Source: Hepsetus odoe
Lineage: Eukaryota; Chordata; Actinopteri; Characiformes; Hepsetidae
DNA length: 64,000 bases
Assembly (NCBI GenBank): GCA_017165825.1
Contig: CM029379.1
Coordinates: 15,952,106-16,016,105, forward strand
Direction of reading: 5' to 3'
The notes below the pieces were generated by a model. The model was not told where the DNA came from, did no database searches, and saw nothing but the letters and a program-made list of their open reading frames with translations. Each line of letters opens with the position of its first letter. The stretch's first letter is position 1. The translations under genes and the position numbers were made by a program. This document shows, piece after piece, positions 55,499 to 64,000 of this stretch.

Positions 55499-55999
55499 TC
55501 AATTAGAGTAATGATCATGTCCATCCTCATCGATCCAGACTCCTCCATCACATTTGCGGAATGTGACCTCCCTCTTGGCGGTCACGATGCAGCATGCTCC
55601 GTAGGGAACTGGGAAATTCAGAGAGATGGTCTCCACATAGACCTCACCGTCTTCTGCATCTGCAACAAAGATGCTGGCGAAGCCTTCCTCCACGCTGGGA
55701 GCCACCAGTTGCTGTTTGGGTTGCAGTTCGATGAAGCTCATCTCTGCTTGAGGTTTGAAGACCTTCTTGGCGTTCTTGGTGGTCAGCAGTTCTTCAAGCT
55801 TGATCTGCTCTTTGTGGTAGAAGATTCTCACCTTCTTTCCAGTTGCATTGGCCACTGTGCTCCCAGAACCTGTTGCACTGGAGAAAGAGATGCTTCCCGT
55901 TGAGATGCCAGTGACGATGCCACCTGCAGGCCCTCCATGGCTAATGATGCCAATGTTGCCGGTGCTCCCAGACATACTGGTGCTAGAGCTACCACCCAT
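55499..55999 (-). CDS. MGGSSS-family protein, unit 3, intact (unknown function)
   Basis: An open frame of 166 codons starts at ATG 55999 and stops at 55499. I do not recognise the family. The N-terminus, MGGSSSTSMSGSTGNIG, fits the N-myristoylation pattern (Gly2, Ser6). A Gly/Ser-rich 50-residue region is followed by a compact domain with GKKVRIFYHKEQIKLEELL, MSFIELQPKQQLVAP, EEGFASIFVADAEDGEVYVE, SLNFPVPYGACCIVTA and KREVTFRKCDGGVWIDEDG. No signal peptide or membrane helix is seen. The 5' side has a splice acceptor (AAATATCAG, 56006) six bases before the ATG, and the promoter/first-exon module lies at 56295-56440. AATAAA signals on the minus strand occur near 55347 and 55316. A +1 reading of the tail, MIITLIEEGLESEIVES, remains open past the stop and is also kept in units 1 and 4, so the real C-terminus may differ. 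The coding block also survives, broken, in units 1 and 4; unit 2 keeps only the start region. Confidence 0.75.
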   Translation of the reverse strand: MGGSSSTSMSGSTGNIGIISHGGPAGGIVTGISTGSISFSSATGSGSTVANATGKKVRIFYHKEQIKLEELLTTKNAKKVFKPQAEMSFIELQPKQQLVAPSVEEGFASIFVADAEDGEVYVETISLNFPVPYGACCIVTAKREVTFRKCDGGVWIDEDGHDHYSN

Positions 56000-56289
56000 T
56001 TTCTCCTGATATTTTCAACAAGAACCTGAAGTTATAAGTTCACAAACCATGAAACCACACTCGTGTTGCTGTTTAAAATCTTCCAACCAAAGCATCAGTC
56101 ATTCTGTCCTAATGGCTTTAATGTAGTATAACCAACATAACTGTCCACTGTGAATGAAAATACTATTTTATACACATTAGACAGCTGAAACTCTTTCTCC
56201 ACCTGGATTAATCATAAAACAGACATTCTCTTAGAGACTGCAATCAATCATATTTTGAGAAGATAAACAGGTAAATATGTTAAAAAGAT

Positions 56290-56450
56290 GTTACCTTCTG
56301 CAGGAAAGATCACTTTAAGCCCTGTTAGTCGTCTCTGAGAGTAAATGGCTGTGAGATGGGTTTATAAAGACAGTGAGCTCCACCTTAAACTTCATTCAAA
56401 TAATTATTTCACAACCATTTCACAGAAAATGATTAATCATTTCTACATGT
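56290..56450 (-). promoter_or_regulatory. Promoter and noncoding exon 1 of unit 3
   Basis: On the minus strand, TTGTGAAATAATTATTTGAA and AAGGTGGAGCTCACTGTC precede TTTATAAA (56361-56368). The presumed first exon ends CCTGCAGAAG|GTAAC at 56295/56294 and contains no ATG. The intron to the coding exon would be 56006-56294. Spacing from TATA to the donor is about 70 bases in units 2, 3 and 4. Confidence 0.7.
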
Positions 56451-56510
56451 GTTCTTGATGTGCTGATCACCCAGGGCATTAACTCCGCCTGCTGTTCTCA
56501 GACTATTGCT

Positions 56511-56812
56511 GAAAGATGACAATATCCAACTGAAAGAGGACAATATCCTCCTGAAAGAGGACATTATCCTCCTGACATTATACTACTGACAGAGGACAAT
56601 ATCCTGCTGACAGAGGACAATATCTTGCTGAAAGGGGACAATATCCTGCTGAAAGAGGACAATACCCCTCTGAAATAGGACAATAGCCTTCTGCAAGAGG
56701 ACAATATCCCACTGATAGAGGACAATACCTCGCTGATATAGGACAATATCCTGCTGAAAGAGGACAGTATCCTCCTGAAAGAGGACCTTAACCTCCTGAA
56801 AGAAGTTCATCA
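56511..56812. repeat. 21-bp minisatellite, about 13 units
   Basis: Consensus unit CTGAAAGAGGACAATATCCT plus one base, repeated in tandem with small changes and one irregular unit near 56570. Because 21 is a multiple of three, several frames stay open and give Leu/Phe/Gln- or Ser/Ile-rich repeats; I do not regard these as proteins. It lies 50 bp upstream of the unit 3 promoter module. Confidence 0.92.
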
Positions 56813-56829
56813 CTAATGGCTGCTACTGC

Positions 56830-56887
56830 TTTATCAGGAACTTCAGCATTTGCCATTGCTTGATTCCCTTTTTGGAGTGCAAGACAA

Positions 56888-56930
<43 letters not shown>

Positions 56931-57812
56931 CACACACTGAGTTGTGTCTCCAATGTTTCAACAACTCTGTACAATTGTGCTTTTCTTGGCCAGTCCAGCA
57001 CCTTTACCCTCAGTTTCTTTAGCAAGGCAGTGGTCGTCTTGGAGGTGTGTTTGGGGTCGATATCATGTTGGAATACTGCCCTGTGGCTCAGTTTCCAAAG
57101 GGAAAGTATCAAGCTCTGCTTCAGTATGTCACAATACATGCTGGCATTCATGGTCCCCTCAATGAACTGTAGCTCCCCAGTGCCAGCAGCATGCTTGACT
57201 ATGGGCAAGACACACTTATCTCTGTACTCCTCACCATGTAATCCATGTACTTAGTCTGCTTGCCTAAAGCAAACTGTTTTGGCTTTCTTGTGCATCATCT
57301 TAAGAAGAGGCTTCCTTCTGGGAGTACAGCTATGCAGACCAATGTGAAGCAGTGTGCGACCTATGGTCTGTTGGCAACCTTTTCATAGCCTCTGCCATCT
57401 TTATGTAGAGCAATTCTTTTTTTTCCGATCCTCAGAGAGTTCTTTGCCCTGAGGTGCCAGGTTGAACTTCCAGTGACCCGTATGAGAGAGTGTGAGAGCA
57501 ATAACACCAAATTTATCATACCTGCTCCTCATTCACACCTGAGACCTAACCAGGGAGGGAAAATGGCTAATTGTGCACAATGTGGAGTGTAGAGAAGTGT
57601 AGAGAAGACATTATCTAGTTGTAGAGAAAACATTAGTCTAAGTGTAGAGAAGACACGTGTACTCACTTTTGTTGCCAGTGGTTTAGACGTTTAGAAGCTG
57701 TACACTGACATTGTATCAAAGTGTCATATCTTCATTGTTGTCCCATGAAAAGATGTAATAAAATATTTACATATATGTGAGGGGTGTACTCACTTTTGTG
57801 AGATACTGTATA
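56830..57812 (-). mobile_element. Tc1-like transposon, truncated, second family
   Basis: Antisense transposase fragments: GTGELQFIEGTMNASMYCDI, SHRAVFQHDIDPKHTSKTTT (second catalytic Asp region) and LLKKLRVKVLDWPRKA, at 56960-57200. The sequence is cut on the left by a CA microsatellite (56888-56930). The right end is TACTCACTTTTGTGAGATACTG, the terminal repeat of this family. A short minisatellite with period about 23 (TAGTTGTAGAGAAGACATTA) has expanded at 57590-57655, inside the element. Confidence 0.85.
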
Positions 57813-57959
57813 ATAAACATAATACATTTTCACACACGCCTCTTATGTGTGCCAATCTAATCAGTTCATCAGTGATGCTCAGTCTCAAAGTCAAGAAATT
57901 GCATAGTGTATTCAGTAGACTGGAGATGTGGTTGTTAGAAACATGACTTTTACAGTTTT

Positions 57960-58395
57960 ACAGCCAAAATTATTAGCCCCCAGGAATTATGGAAGATTTT
58001 TCTAAACTTCTTCCCAATGTTTGCAGCATTGATATAAGCAAACATTCACCAGTGCTATTTAGTAGCTTTTGGTACATTTTGTAATATAAAATACATTTTT
58101 AGGCTTGTTATATATCAAATATAGTAAAAAAAAACAGGGTGGTCAAAAATATTAGCCCCATGTGAATGTTTGCTTTCAAAACACACCTACAGTAATTAAC
58201 CAATCAGCTTTGAATCCACACCTGTGCAGTCAATTGGCTTCCTAACAACATTCAATCAGCATAAAGACACTTGAGCACATGAGAGGGACTACTGTTACTC
58301 ACCATGCCAAAGACAAAGGAAATCAGTCTGGAGCTCAGAAAGAAGCAAGCGGAAGATTTAAAAATAGTCAGAGATGTCAGAAAAGAAGACAGAAG
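57960..58395 (+). mobile_element. Tc1-like transposon 5' part, third family
   Basis: Subterminal words AAAATTATTAGCCCC occur at 57967 and, in similar form, at 58147 (AAAAATATTAGCCCC). The transposase start MPKTKEISLELRKKQAEDLK is at 58303-58362. The rest of the gene is missing, replaced by LINE sequence. Confidence 0.75.
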
Positions 58396-58444
58396 ATGCA
58401 ATATAATGAATAAATACATCTCTTTATACTGCTTAATACTGCTC

Positions 58445-59575
58445 TTTACAAAAAGGGCCTGAGTCGTCTACACCTGCTAAAGCGGCTGAGGTCCTTTGGA
58501 GTAAACAAAAATCTCATGAGGACATTTAATGACACCGTGGTAGTGTCGGCTGTTTTTTATGCTGTGGTCTGCTGGTGTGGAAGAGTCGCAGAGAGTGACA
58601 GAGGGAAACTAAATAAACTGGTCAAGAGGGCCAGCTCTGTCCTGGACTGCCCGCTCAAGTCCATCGAGCAGGTAGGGGAGGAGAGGATGTTATCCAAACT
58701 AACATCCATCATGGTCAACACCTCCCACCCCCTACATGAGACTGTACGAGCACTGAGCAGCTCGTTCAGCAGCAGACTACTACACCCGCAGTGTAAGAAA
58801 GAATGCTACCGCAGGTCATTCCTACCTGCAGCAATAAGACTCCACAATTCATCATCATAACATTACATTACATTGCTTGTTTTATTATAAAAAATTATTA
58901 TATATTATTATTAATGTACATTAATGTATATTATTATCCATCCATCCATTATCTGCCGCTTGTCCCAAATTGGGTCGCGGGGGGGTGCTGGTGTCCAACC
59001 CAGCGCACACAGGGCGAGGACGGGGGACGCACCCTGGACAGGTCGCCAGCCCATCGCAGGGAGGAGCGGGACAGGGACGGCACCTTGCTCAAGGGCACCT
59101 CAGGGCAACCCATTGGGAAGGGGTTCGAACCCCTGATCCTCCGAGCACGTGGCTGACACCCTAACCACTAGGCCACCGCTGCCCCGTATATTATTATTGT
59201 ATTGTATATTATTATTATTATTATTATTACACTTATATCTTGCTACTTGTTTATTTAAATATATTTATAACTTATTTAAAACGCATCGCATATTATTACT
59301 GTGTACTGTATATATAGTCACCTAATTTTCCGTGTAGATATGTATATGTATATATATTTATATATATTTATATAGATTATTTATTATTTATTTTTTATAG
59401 CTCCTGTACTTCTCCTGTACTTGTTCCTCTTTTCTCTTTCCTTATGTCTCTATTTTTTAATATAACCTTTTTTTTTTTTCCTATTCCTTTTCCTGTAACC
59501 CAAATTTCCCATTCGTGGGATAATAAAAGATTACTCTACTCTGCTCTACTCTACTCTACTCTACTATCTGAAGCC
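58445..59575 (+). mobile_element. LINE 3' fragment interrupted by a SINE
   Basis: The C-terminal reverse transcriptase-type reading is KGLSRLHLLKRLRSFGVNKN, FYAVVCWCGRVAESDRGKLN, RASSVLDCPLKSIEQVGEER and SSSFSSRLLHP. The 3' UTR continues after the SINE and ends TTCCCATTCGTGGGATAATA with an ACTCT repeat tail. The clade was not resolved (L1/Tx1-like by style). Confidence 0.75.
58936..59187 (-). mobile_element. tRNA-headed SINE (ATGG-tail family)
   Basis: Plus strand begins CCATCCATCCATTATCTGCC and ends CCACTAGGCCACCGCTGCCC, with B box GGGTTCGAACCCC at 59121. The copy is inserted in the 3' UTR of the surrounding LINE; flanks share TATATTATTA. Confidence 0.93.
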
Positions 59576-59816
59576 AAATACCCAGCCAGGCCTAGCCTGG
59601 TGTCTTCATTTCTGATGCATAACCATCTTTCCTCTTGAGACATCTTTGCAGTAATTTAAAGGTACACATACATCTGAACAGATATCGAGTACCAGTGAAC
59701 AGAGGAACACCTTAGCAAAGTTTAACTAAAATGACATGAAATTATGAAGTGTACTACATATTACACTATATGCACAGTATGGACAAAAGTACAGGTGAGT
59801 TCAGGTGAAACCATGC

Positions 59817-60062
59817 ACTGGGGCAGCAATGGCCTTGTGGTTTGGGACTAGACCTCAGTTTGGTAGGTCATGAGTTTGAATCCCAGACCAGCAGATTGCC
59901 CTGACGTACCCTTGAGCAAGGTACCATTCCCAATACCTTACCCCAGGCGCTGAAGGTATGTTTGCCCCCTACTGCATGTGGTGTGTGTTAGTAAAATGTG
60001 GTTGTGGTTTGCTGTGTGCTGTGCTGTTTTTTACAAAGACTAATAGCCACTTTCACTTCAAT
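59817..60062 (+). mobile_element. tRNA-headed SINE, another family
   Basis: TGGGGCAGCAATGGCCTTGT, GAGTTTGAATCCCAG (B box) and CCCTTGAGCAAGGTACC open as in the ATGG family, but the body then differs (GTTTGCCCCCTACTGCATGT and AATAGCCACTTTCACTTC). Confidence 0.7.
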
Positions 60063-60473
60063 TTCATTTCAATTAGTCATTCAGTCAGTTTAACAAACGT
60101 GGCTTAGCAAGAATGGGTTGGTCTGAAGACCTCGGTGAGTCCAAGCATGGTCCTGTCAATGGATGCCTTTGTAATAAGTCAGTTTGTGAATTGTCTTCCC
60201 TCCATCCATTCAGGTTATCCATCACACTTTATGACAAATCTGCCACAAATGTGAAGAAGTGAATTCGACGTGCCTAAAGAGGTTGTCTTAGGGATGCTGG
60301 AGAAGAGAAAACATGTGATATGGATGTAATTTAGTATGTGTTTATCAGTTTCATCAGATGGCATGTAAACATTCTGTGCACATTAGTACATGATTAGCAA
60401 TAATTCTGTGGAAAAATGCAGACAGTGGATTATATATTTACTGTATGCTCTTTATATTTTAACCTTTTTGTTC

Positions 60474-60562
60474 AACGGGGTGGTGGTGGTCTAGTAGTAG
60501 GGTACTTGCCTATAGACCAATGGTTCAAGAGGTCACAGGTTCAAATCCCTAGGGTTAAAGGG
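60474..60562 (+). repeat. tRNA-like SINE head
   Basis: GGTGGTGGTCTAGTAGTAGG (A box) and GAGGTCACAGGTTCAAATCC (B box) match the head of the V-SINE-like element at 24922; the 3' domain is not present. Confidence 0.65.
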
Positions 60563-60629
60563 ATTATATAGGGTTATAGGGCATATAACATTGAATGTAA
60601 TAGTGGGAAAATGTAAGGGCTTTTAAAAT

Positions 60630-60754
60630 GATGACTCAAGAGCAGGTTGTGAAAGAAGACCAAAGATGAGTGGAACACCACTTGCTATATAAATTAATTC
60701 AGAGCAGCACAAATTTAAGAAACCTGAACACAATCTTTCAAGCCCTTCTAGAAG
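60630..60754 (+). promoter_or_regulatory. Promoter/exon-1 module of unit 4
   Basis: TTGTGAAAGAAGACCAAAG and GAGTGGAACACCACTTGCTA with TATATAAAT (60686-60694) correspond to the module in units 1-3, here on the plus strand. The presumed exon ends CCTTCTAGAAG|GTAATT at 60754/60755. Confidence 0.6.
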
Positions 60755-61029
60755 GTAATTTTCAAAACAATCTTCTCAAATTGAAATTTATAGCCTGCTA
60801 TTGAATGTTTAAAGAACATCATTTATTTACAGTAATATAGGTTATAATTTCATGGTCAGATAAGCATAATTATATCAAGCTGCCTAGATCCATCATTTGC
60901 TTTCTTTTAATCTGAACATGCACAAAAATTAATTTGAAATGTTTGAAATTTTCATCTGAACAAAAATGTATCTTTGCTTTGTACTGAGACCAAGCTGTTG
61001 ATTTTGCTACTTTAAAACTCCATTCTTAA

Positions 61030-61790
61030 TTTTCTAGAGAAGATGGGTTGACACCAGGGTATTACCATATCAGCAGACACTGGCAAAATTGGCATTATTA
61101 GCCATGGAGGTTCTGCATGAGGCATCGTCTCAAACATAAGAACAGGAAACATCTCATTCTGTAGTGCACCTGGTTCTGGAAGCACTGTGGCCAATGCAAT
61201 TGGAAAGAAGGTGAGAATCTTCTACCACAAAGAACAGATCAAGCTTGAAGACTTGCTGGCCACCAAGAACACCAGGATGGTCTTCAAACCTCAAGCAGAG
61301 ATGAGCTTCATCGAACTGCAACCCAAACAGCAACTGGTGGCTCCCAGTGTGGAGGAAGGCTTCGCCAGCATCTTTGTTGCAGATGCAGAAGACAGTGAGG
61401 TCTACCTGGAGACCATTTCTCTGAACTTCCCAGTTCCCTACAGAGCATGCTGCATCATGACCGCCAAGAAGGAGATCAAGTTCCTCAAATGTGATGGAGG
61501 AGTCAGGACCGATGAGTATGAACATTCAATTCAATTAAATTCAATTTATTCTTGTATAGCGCCTTTTACAACACAGTTGCCCCAAGGCACTTTACAATGG
61601 TGGTGGATGGTGGAACAGGTTACAGTGATAGATGTTAAAGCCGGGACAACTCTGAGAAGGAACCAAAAACTCCACTATGTGGAGAAAAAACCTCTGAGGG
61701 TCCAACGTCAGCGGCTGCCAACCCCCTTGGGTATACTAACAGTACAAGGATTACATGATCATTACTCTGAATGAAGGAGTTCTGGAAGCT
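61030..61790 (+). pseudogene. MGGSSS-family protein, unit 4, broken by stops and an L2 tail
   Basis: Plus-strand copy of the 55502-55999 gene. It starts GAGAAGATGGGTTGACACC, so codon 3 is a stop (61050), and a second stop falls after SHGGSA (TGA near 61118). From GSGSTVANAIGKKVRIFYHK to FLKCDGGVRTDEYEH the coding sequence is otherwise in frame and very similar to unit 3 (for example the whole EMSFIELQPKQQLVAPSVEE block is the same). At about 61527 an L2 3' end is inserted, and the tail resumes at 61748 with CATGATCATTACTCTGAATG. Confidence 0.85.
61527..61748 (-). mobile_element. L2-type LINE 3' end inserted in unit 4 (copy D)
   Basis: ATTCAATTCAATTAAATTCA tail, TTGTATAGCGCCTTTTACAA, and up to GGGTATACTAACAGTACAAG. 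Both flanks end in or contain ACAT (GAACAT before, TTACATG after), a likely short target duplication. It disrupts the family's last coding codons. Confidence 0.9.
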
Positions 61791-61840
61791 GAGATCTTAG
61801 TGAGTCAAGAAAAGCATTGTAGAATAGAATAGAATAGGAA

Positions 61841-61845
<5 letters not shown>

Positions 61846-61909
<64 letters not shown>

Positions 61910-61930
61910 ATATATATATATATATATATT
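61846..61930. repeat. TA microsatellite
   Basis: About 80 bases of TA repeats interrupted by two ATACATA/TACCTATA units. Confidence 0.95.
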
Positions 61931-62029
61931 AACAGAATTTGCAATTAACAAGAAGAAAAGAATATAAAGGAATATGAAAATGGAATGATAACCTTGTACT
62001 TATAATATACTATAATATATAACATACAA

Positions 62030-63140
62030 GGTCGTGTGCTCAGAGGATGTGCAGAACAGCTGGCAGATGTTCTCATCGACATCTTCAACATCTCTCTGAG
62101 CACCACTGTTCCAAGGTGCTTCAAAACCACCAGCATCAGTCCCGTGCCAAAGAAATTGTCTGTCTCCTGCCTCAATGACTATCGTCCCGTTCGTCCCTCG
62201 ACCACGCTCCACTGAATATCAACACCTCACCTGTGGAGATGGTGCAGAGCATCAAGTTTGTTGGTGTTCACTTAACAGACAACCTCACGTGGTCCCTCGA
62301 CACCAACTCCATCACGAAAAAAGCCCAGCAGTGACTCTACTACCTGTGCAGACTGAGGAAAGCCCATCTTCCACTACCCATCCTCACCATCTTCTACAGG
62401 GGAACCATCGAGAGCATCCTGAGCAGCTGCATCACTGCCTGGTACGGGAACTGCAACGTCTGAGACCGCAAGTCCCTACAACGGGTAGTGAGAACAGCTG
62501 AGAAGATCACTGGGGTCTCTCTGCCTCCTGTTCAGGACATCTTCACCACTCGCTGTGTCCACAAAGCAACCAGCATTGTGGATGATCCTTCTCACCCGTC
62601 CCACACACTCTTCTCCCTCCTGCCATCCGGGAAAAGGTTCCAGGATGAGAAACAGTTTCTTCCCCCCTGGCAATCGGACTCTTGAACTGATAATCACTTT
62701 ACCACTGCAATACTTACTACTTATTACTAGTATTTATTTTTTGCACTCCACACTTTAACCAAAACATTGCTGCTCCAACATACTGCCAGTAACATGGACT
62801 GCTTTGTTCTGCAACACTGCAAGAACAAAGCTGCGTCGGATGAATGCACTGCGTGTTCTGTCTACTGTTCTGTCTGTTGCACTGTCTGTTTGTCTTATGT
62901 CGTATCTTATGTTGTGTCTTATGTTGTGTCATATGTCTTTTCTTATGTGTAGCACCAGGGTCCTGGAGGAACGTTATTTTGTTTCGCTATGTACTGTGTA
63001 TATGGTTGAAATGGAAATAAAGCACTGTTGTTGGAAATAAAGCACTGTTGTAAGTCGCTCTGGATAAGAGCGTCTGCTAAATGCCGTAAATGTAAATGTA
63101 AATGTAAATGACAATAAAATCCTACTTGAATTGACCTGAC
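62030..63140 (+). mobile_element. Rex1-type LINE 3' part with internal deletion (copy G)
   Basis: 5'-truncated copy. GTGTGCTCAGAGGATGTGCA to CTCAATGACTATCGTCCCGT matches 48509-48669, then it jumps to CCACGCTCCACTGAATATCA, matching from about 49295. About 620 bp holding the reverse transcriptase core (including the FADD box) is missing. The rest follows through TIESILSSCITAWYGNC to the 3' UTR and TGACTTGACTTG end. A 97-bp insert interrupts the 3' UTR at 63014. Confidence 0.87.
63014..63110 (+). mobile_element. Short SINE-derived insert in a LINE 3' UTR
   Basis: Compared with copy E, 97 bases are inserted between GAAATG and ACAATAAAATCC. The insert has GGAAATAAAGCACTGTTGTT repeated twice, then the V-SINE-type tail CGCTCTGGATAAGAGCGTCT and (GTAAAT) repeats. 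AAATG flanks both sides, a possible target duplication. Confidence 0.75.
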
Positions 63141-63560
63141 TTGACTTGGATGCTGTCATAAACTTGATCTCAAACTGAAGTGCATTTAATTTTAGTGTCT
63201 CCATCATCAGTCTTTTTCATATTCTGTCAATATAATACCACAAAGTCGTATTTACCAAACAGCCTGTAACAAAGTCTTCATTACACAACTTCTAATGAGG
63301 AATTCAGATTTGCCAACACTACAGTTTGGCATGAGTAGACATATGCCAGCAATGGACTAGTTGTTTTTCAGAGGGATGATCGTTCTGATAATGTCCACAG
63401 CAGGGGATGTGGCAGAGTGATACATTTTGCTTCTGTGTACTCATGCATGCATGTTTGAATGCGATTGCATACAGGATGACGCCTGAACATGCAAACGTCA
63501 TCACCTTGAAGCCAAAATTTCAAAATGTTGCTTTTGGAATCATGTTTACAGTAAATGGTC
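63141..63560. other. No gene seen
   Basis: Anonymous sequence after the LINE 3' end; no supported feature. Confidence 0.4.
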
Positions 63561-63599
63561 CAGAACAGTGAGAACAAGTAAGACACTGTTTATTTAAAA

Positions 63600-63746
63600 T
63601 TATATACCAAAAAATATATAAAAATAGCTACAGTGAAGTATTTTCTGGAAATGTTTATTTACTGCACTTTTCAAAGACAAGGATCACCAAAAAATAAAGT
63701 GAGAGCAGGTCACACCAGCCTAAAACTTTTGCAGAGTACTGTATGT
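63600..63746. mobile_element. Tc1-like right end
   Basis: CACACCAGCCTAAAACTTTTGCAGAGTACTGTA at 63711-63743 is the right terminal repeat of the Tc1 family seen at 15233, 16447 and 21842. No left end is visible in the window, so the element is a fragment or strongly diverged. Confidence 0.6.
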
Positions 63747-64000
63747 TAACTGCTGCAATAGCCTCCCTGAAGGAAAGACCGTTATTGTGGGGTCACAAAG
63801 AGTTGAGGGAGCGAGTGAGTTGTTTTATGCTCCAGTGTCTGTCAGTGGCCAGTGCTCTCTGAGAGGGATGCTTGGTTCAGGGTGTATGTCATGCACACTG
63901 AGTGAATACGTGGATAGTAAGCTGAGAGCTGCTGGTATTATTTTGACTCCTTAGCATGTTCCAGAAAATGTGATGCTAGTTGGCTGTGGTAGCCTTCTCA
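63747..64000. other. No gene seen
   Basis: Anonymous sequence to the end of the window. Confidence 0.4.

Noticed and set aside
56564..56813. Two repetitive open frames on the minus strand
   Set aside because: They are translations of a 21-bp tandem repeat, which keeps frames open by chance of period length.
1..64000. CRISPR arrays, prophages, operons or riboswitches
   Set aside because: Nothing of the kind is present, and the introns, SINEs and LINEs point to a vertebrate nuclear genome.

Overview
The window looks like a piece of a teleost fish genome. The repeats are of fish type: L2/CR1-type LINEs, Rex1-type LINEs ending in a TGACTTGA-like tail, RTE-like LINEs, tRNA-headed SINEs including a V-SINE-like family, several Tc1/mariner families, a Tigger/pogo element and a hAT-type element. 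The few host genes are fish immune types with vertebrate splice sites. There are no operons, phages, CRISPR arrays or bacterial features. The region is gene-poor, and most of the recognisable protein similarity belongs to dead transposons.

Layout: 0-4.5 kb holds a tRNA-Lys-derived repeat, a LINE end, a long palindrome and anonymous DNA. 4.65-8.23 kb is an L2 LINE with nearly intact endonuclease and reverse transcriptase frames, inserted into a second copy of the tRNA-Lys repeat. 8.2-9.4 kb carries tRNA-Asn and tRNA-Phe relics. 9.4-12.25 kb is a SINE plus an RTE-like LINE. 13-23.1 kb is a patchwork of dispersed repeats, Tc1 fragments, LINE pieces, a Tigger fragment and an RTE-like LINE split by a MITE. 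23-31 kb is mostly anonymous with two SINEs. 

31.7-41.8 kb is an immune block: a degraded IFIT (tetratricopeptide) gene, a degraded GIMAP/AIG1 GTPase domain, a 4.2 kb L2 LINE, and then an intact six-exon 3' part of a FIIND-CARD gene of the NLRP1/CARD8 kind. The last ends in a clean CARD exon, but its FIIND has Gln where the self-cleavage Ser is expected. 

46-62 kb holds four related units of a gene family that I do not recognise. Each unit has, or retains traces of, a shared TATA promoter module, a short noncoding first exon, and a second exon encoding a protein of about 166 residues that starts MGGSSS or MGCSSS (possible N-myristoylation). Only the unit at 55.5-56.4 kb is intact. The other three are pseudogenes, and LINEs, an L2 tail and SINEs have inserted in and around them. 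The units lie among three Rex1-type LINE copies, an L2 3' end, a hAT element with an 8-bp target duplication, two Tc1 families, a 21-bp minisatellite and TA/CA microsatellites.

The two intact coding candidates are the FIIND-CARD exons and the MGGSSS-family unit 3. Their links to innate immunity are by family (FIIND-CARD, IFIT, GIMAP) or unproven (MGGSSS family). LINE subfamily names below are by recognition of protein style, not by database search.
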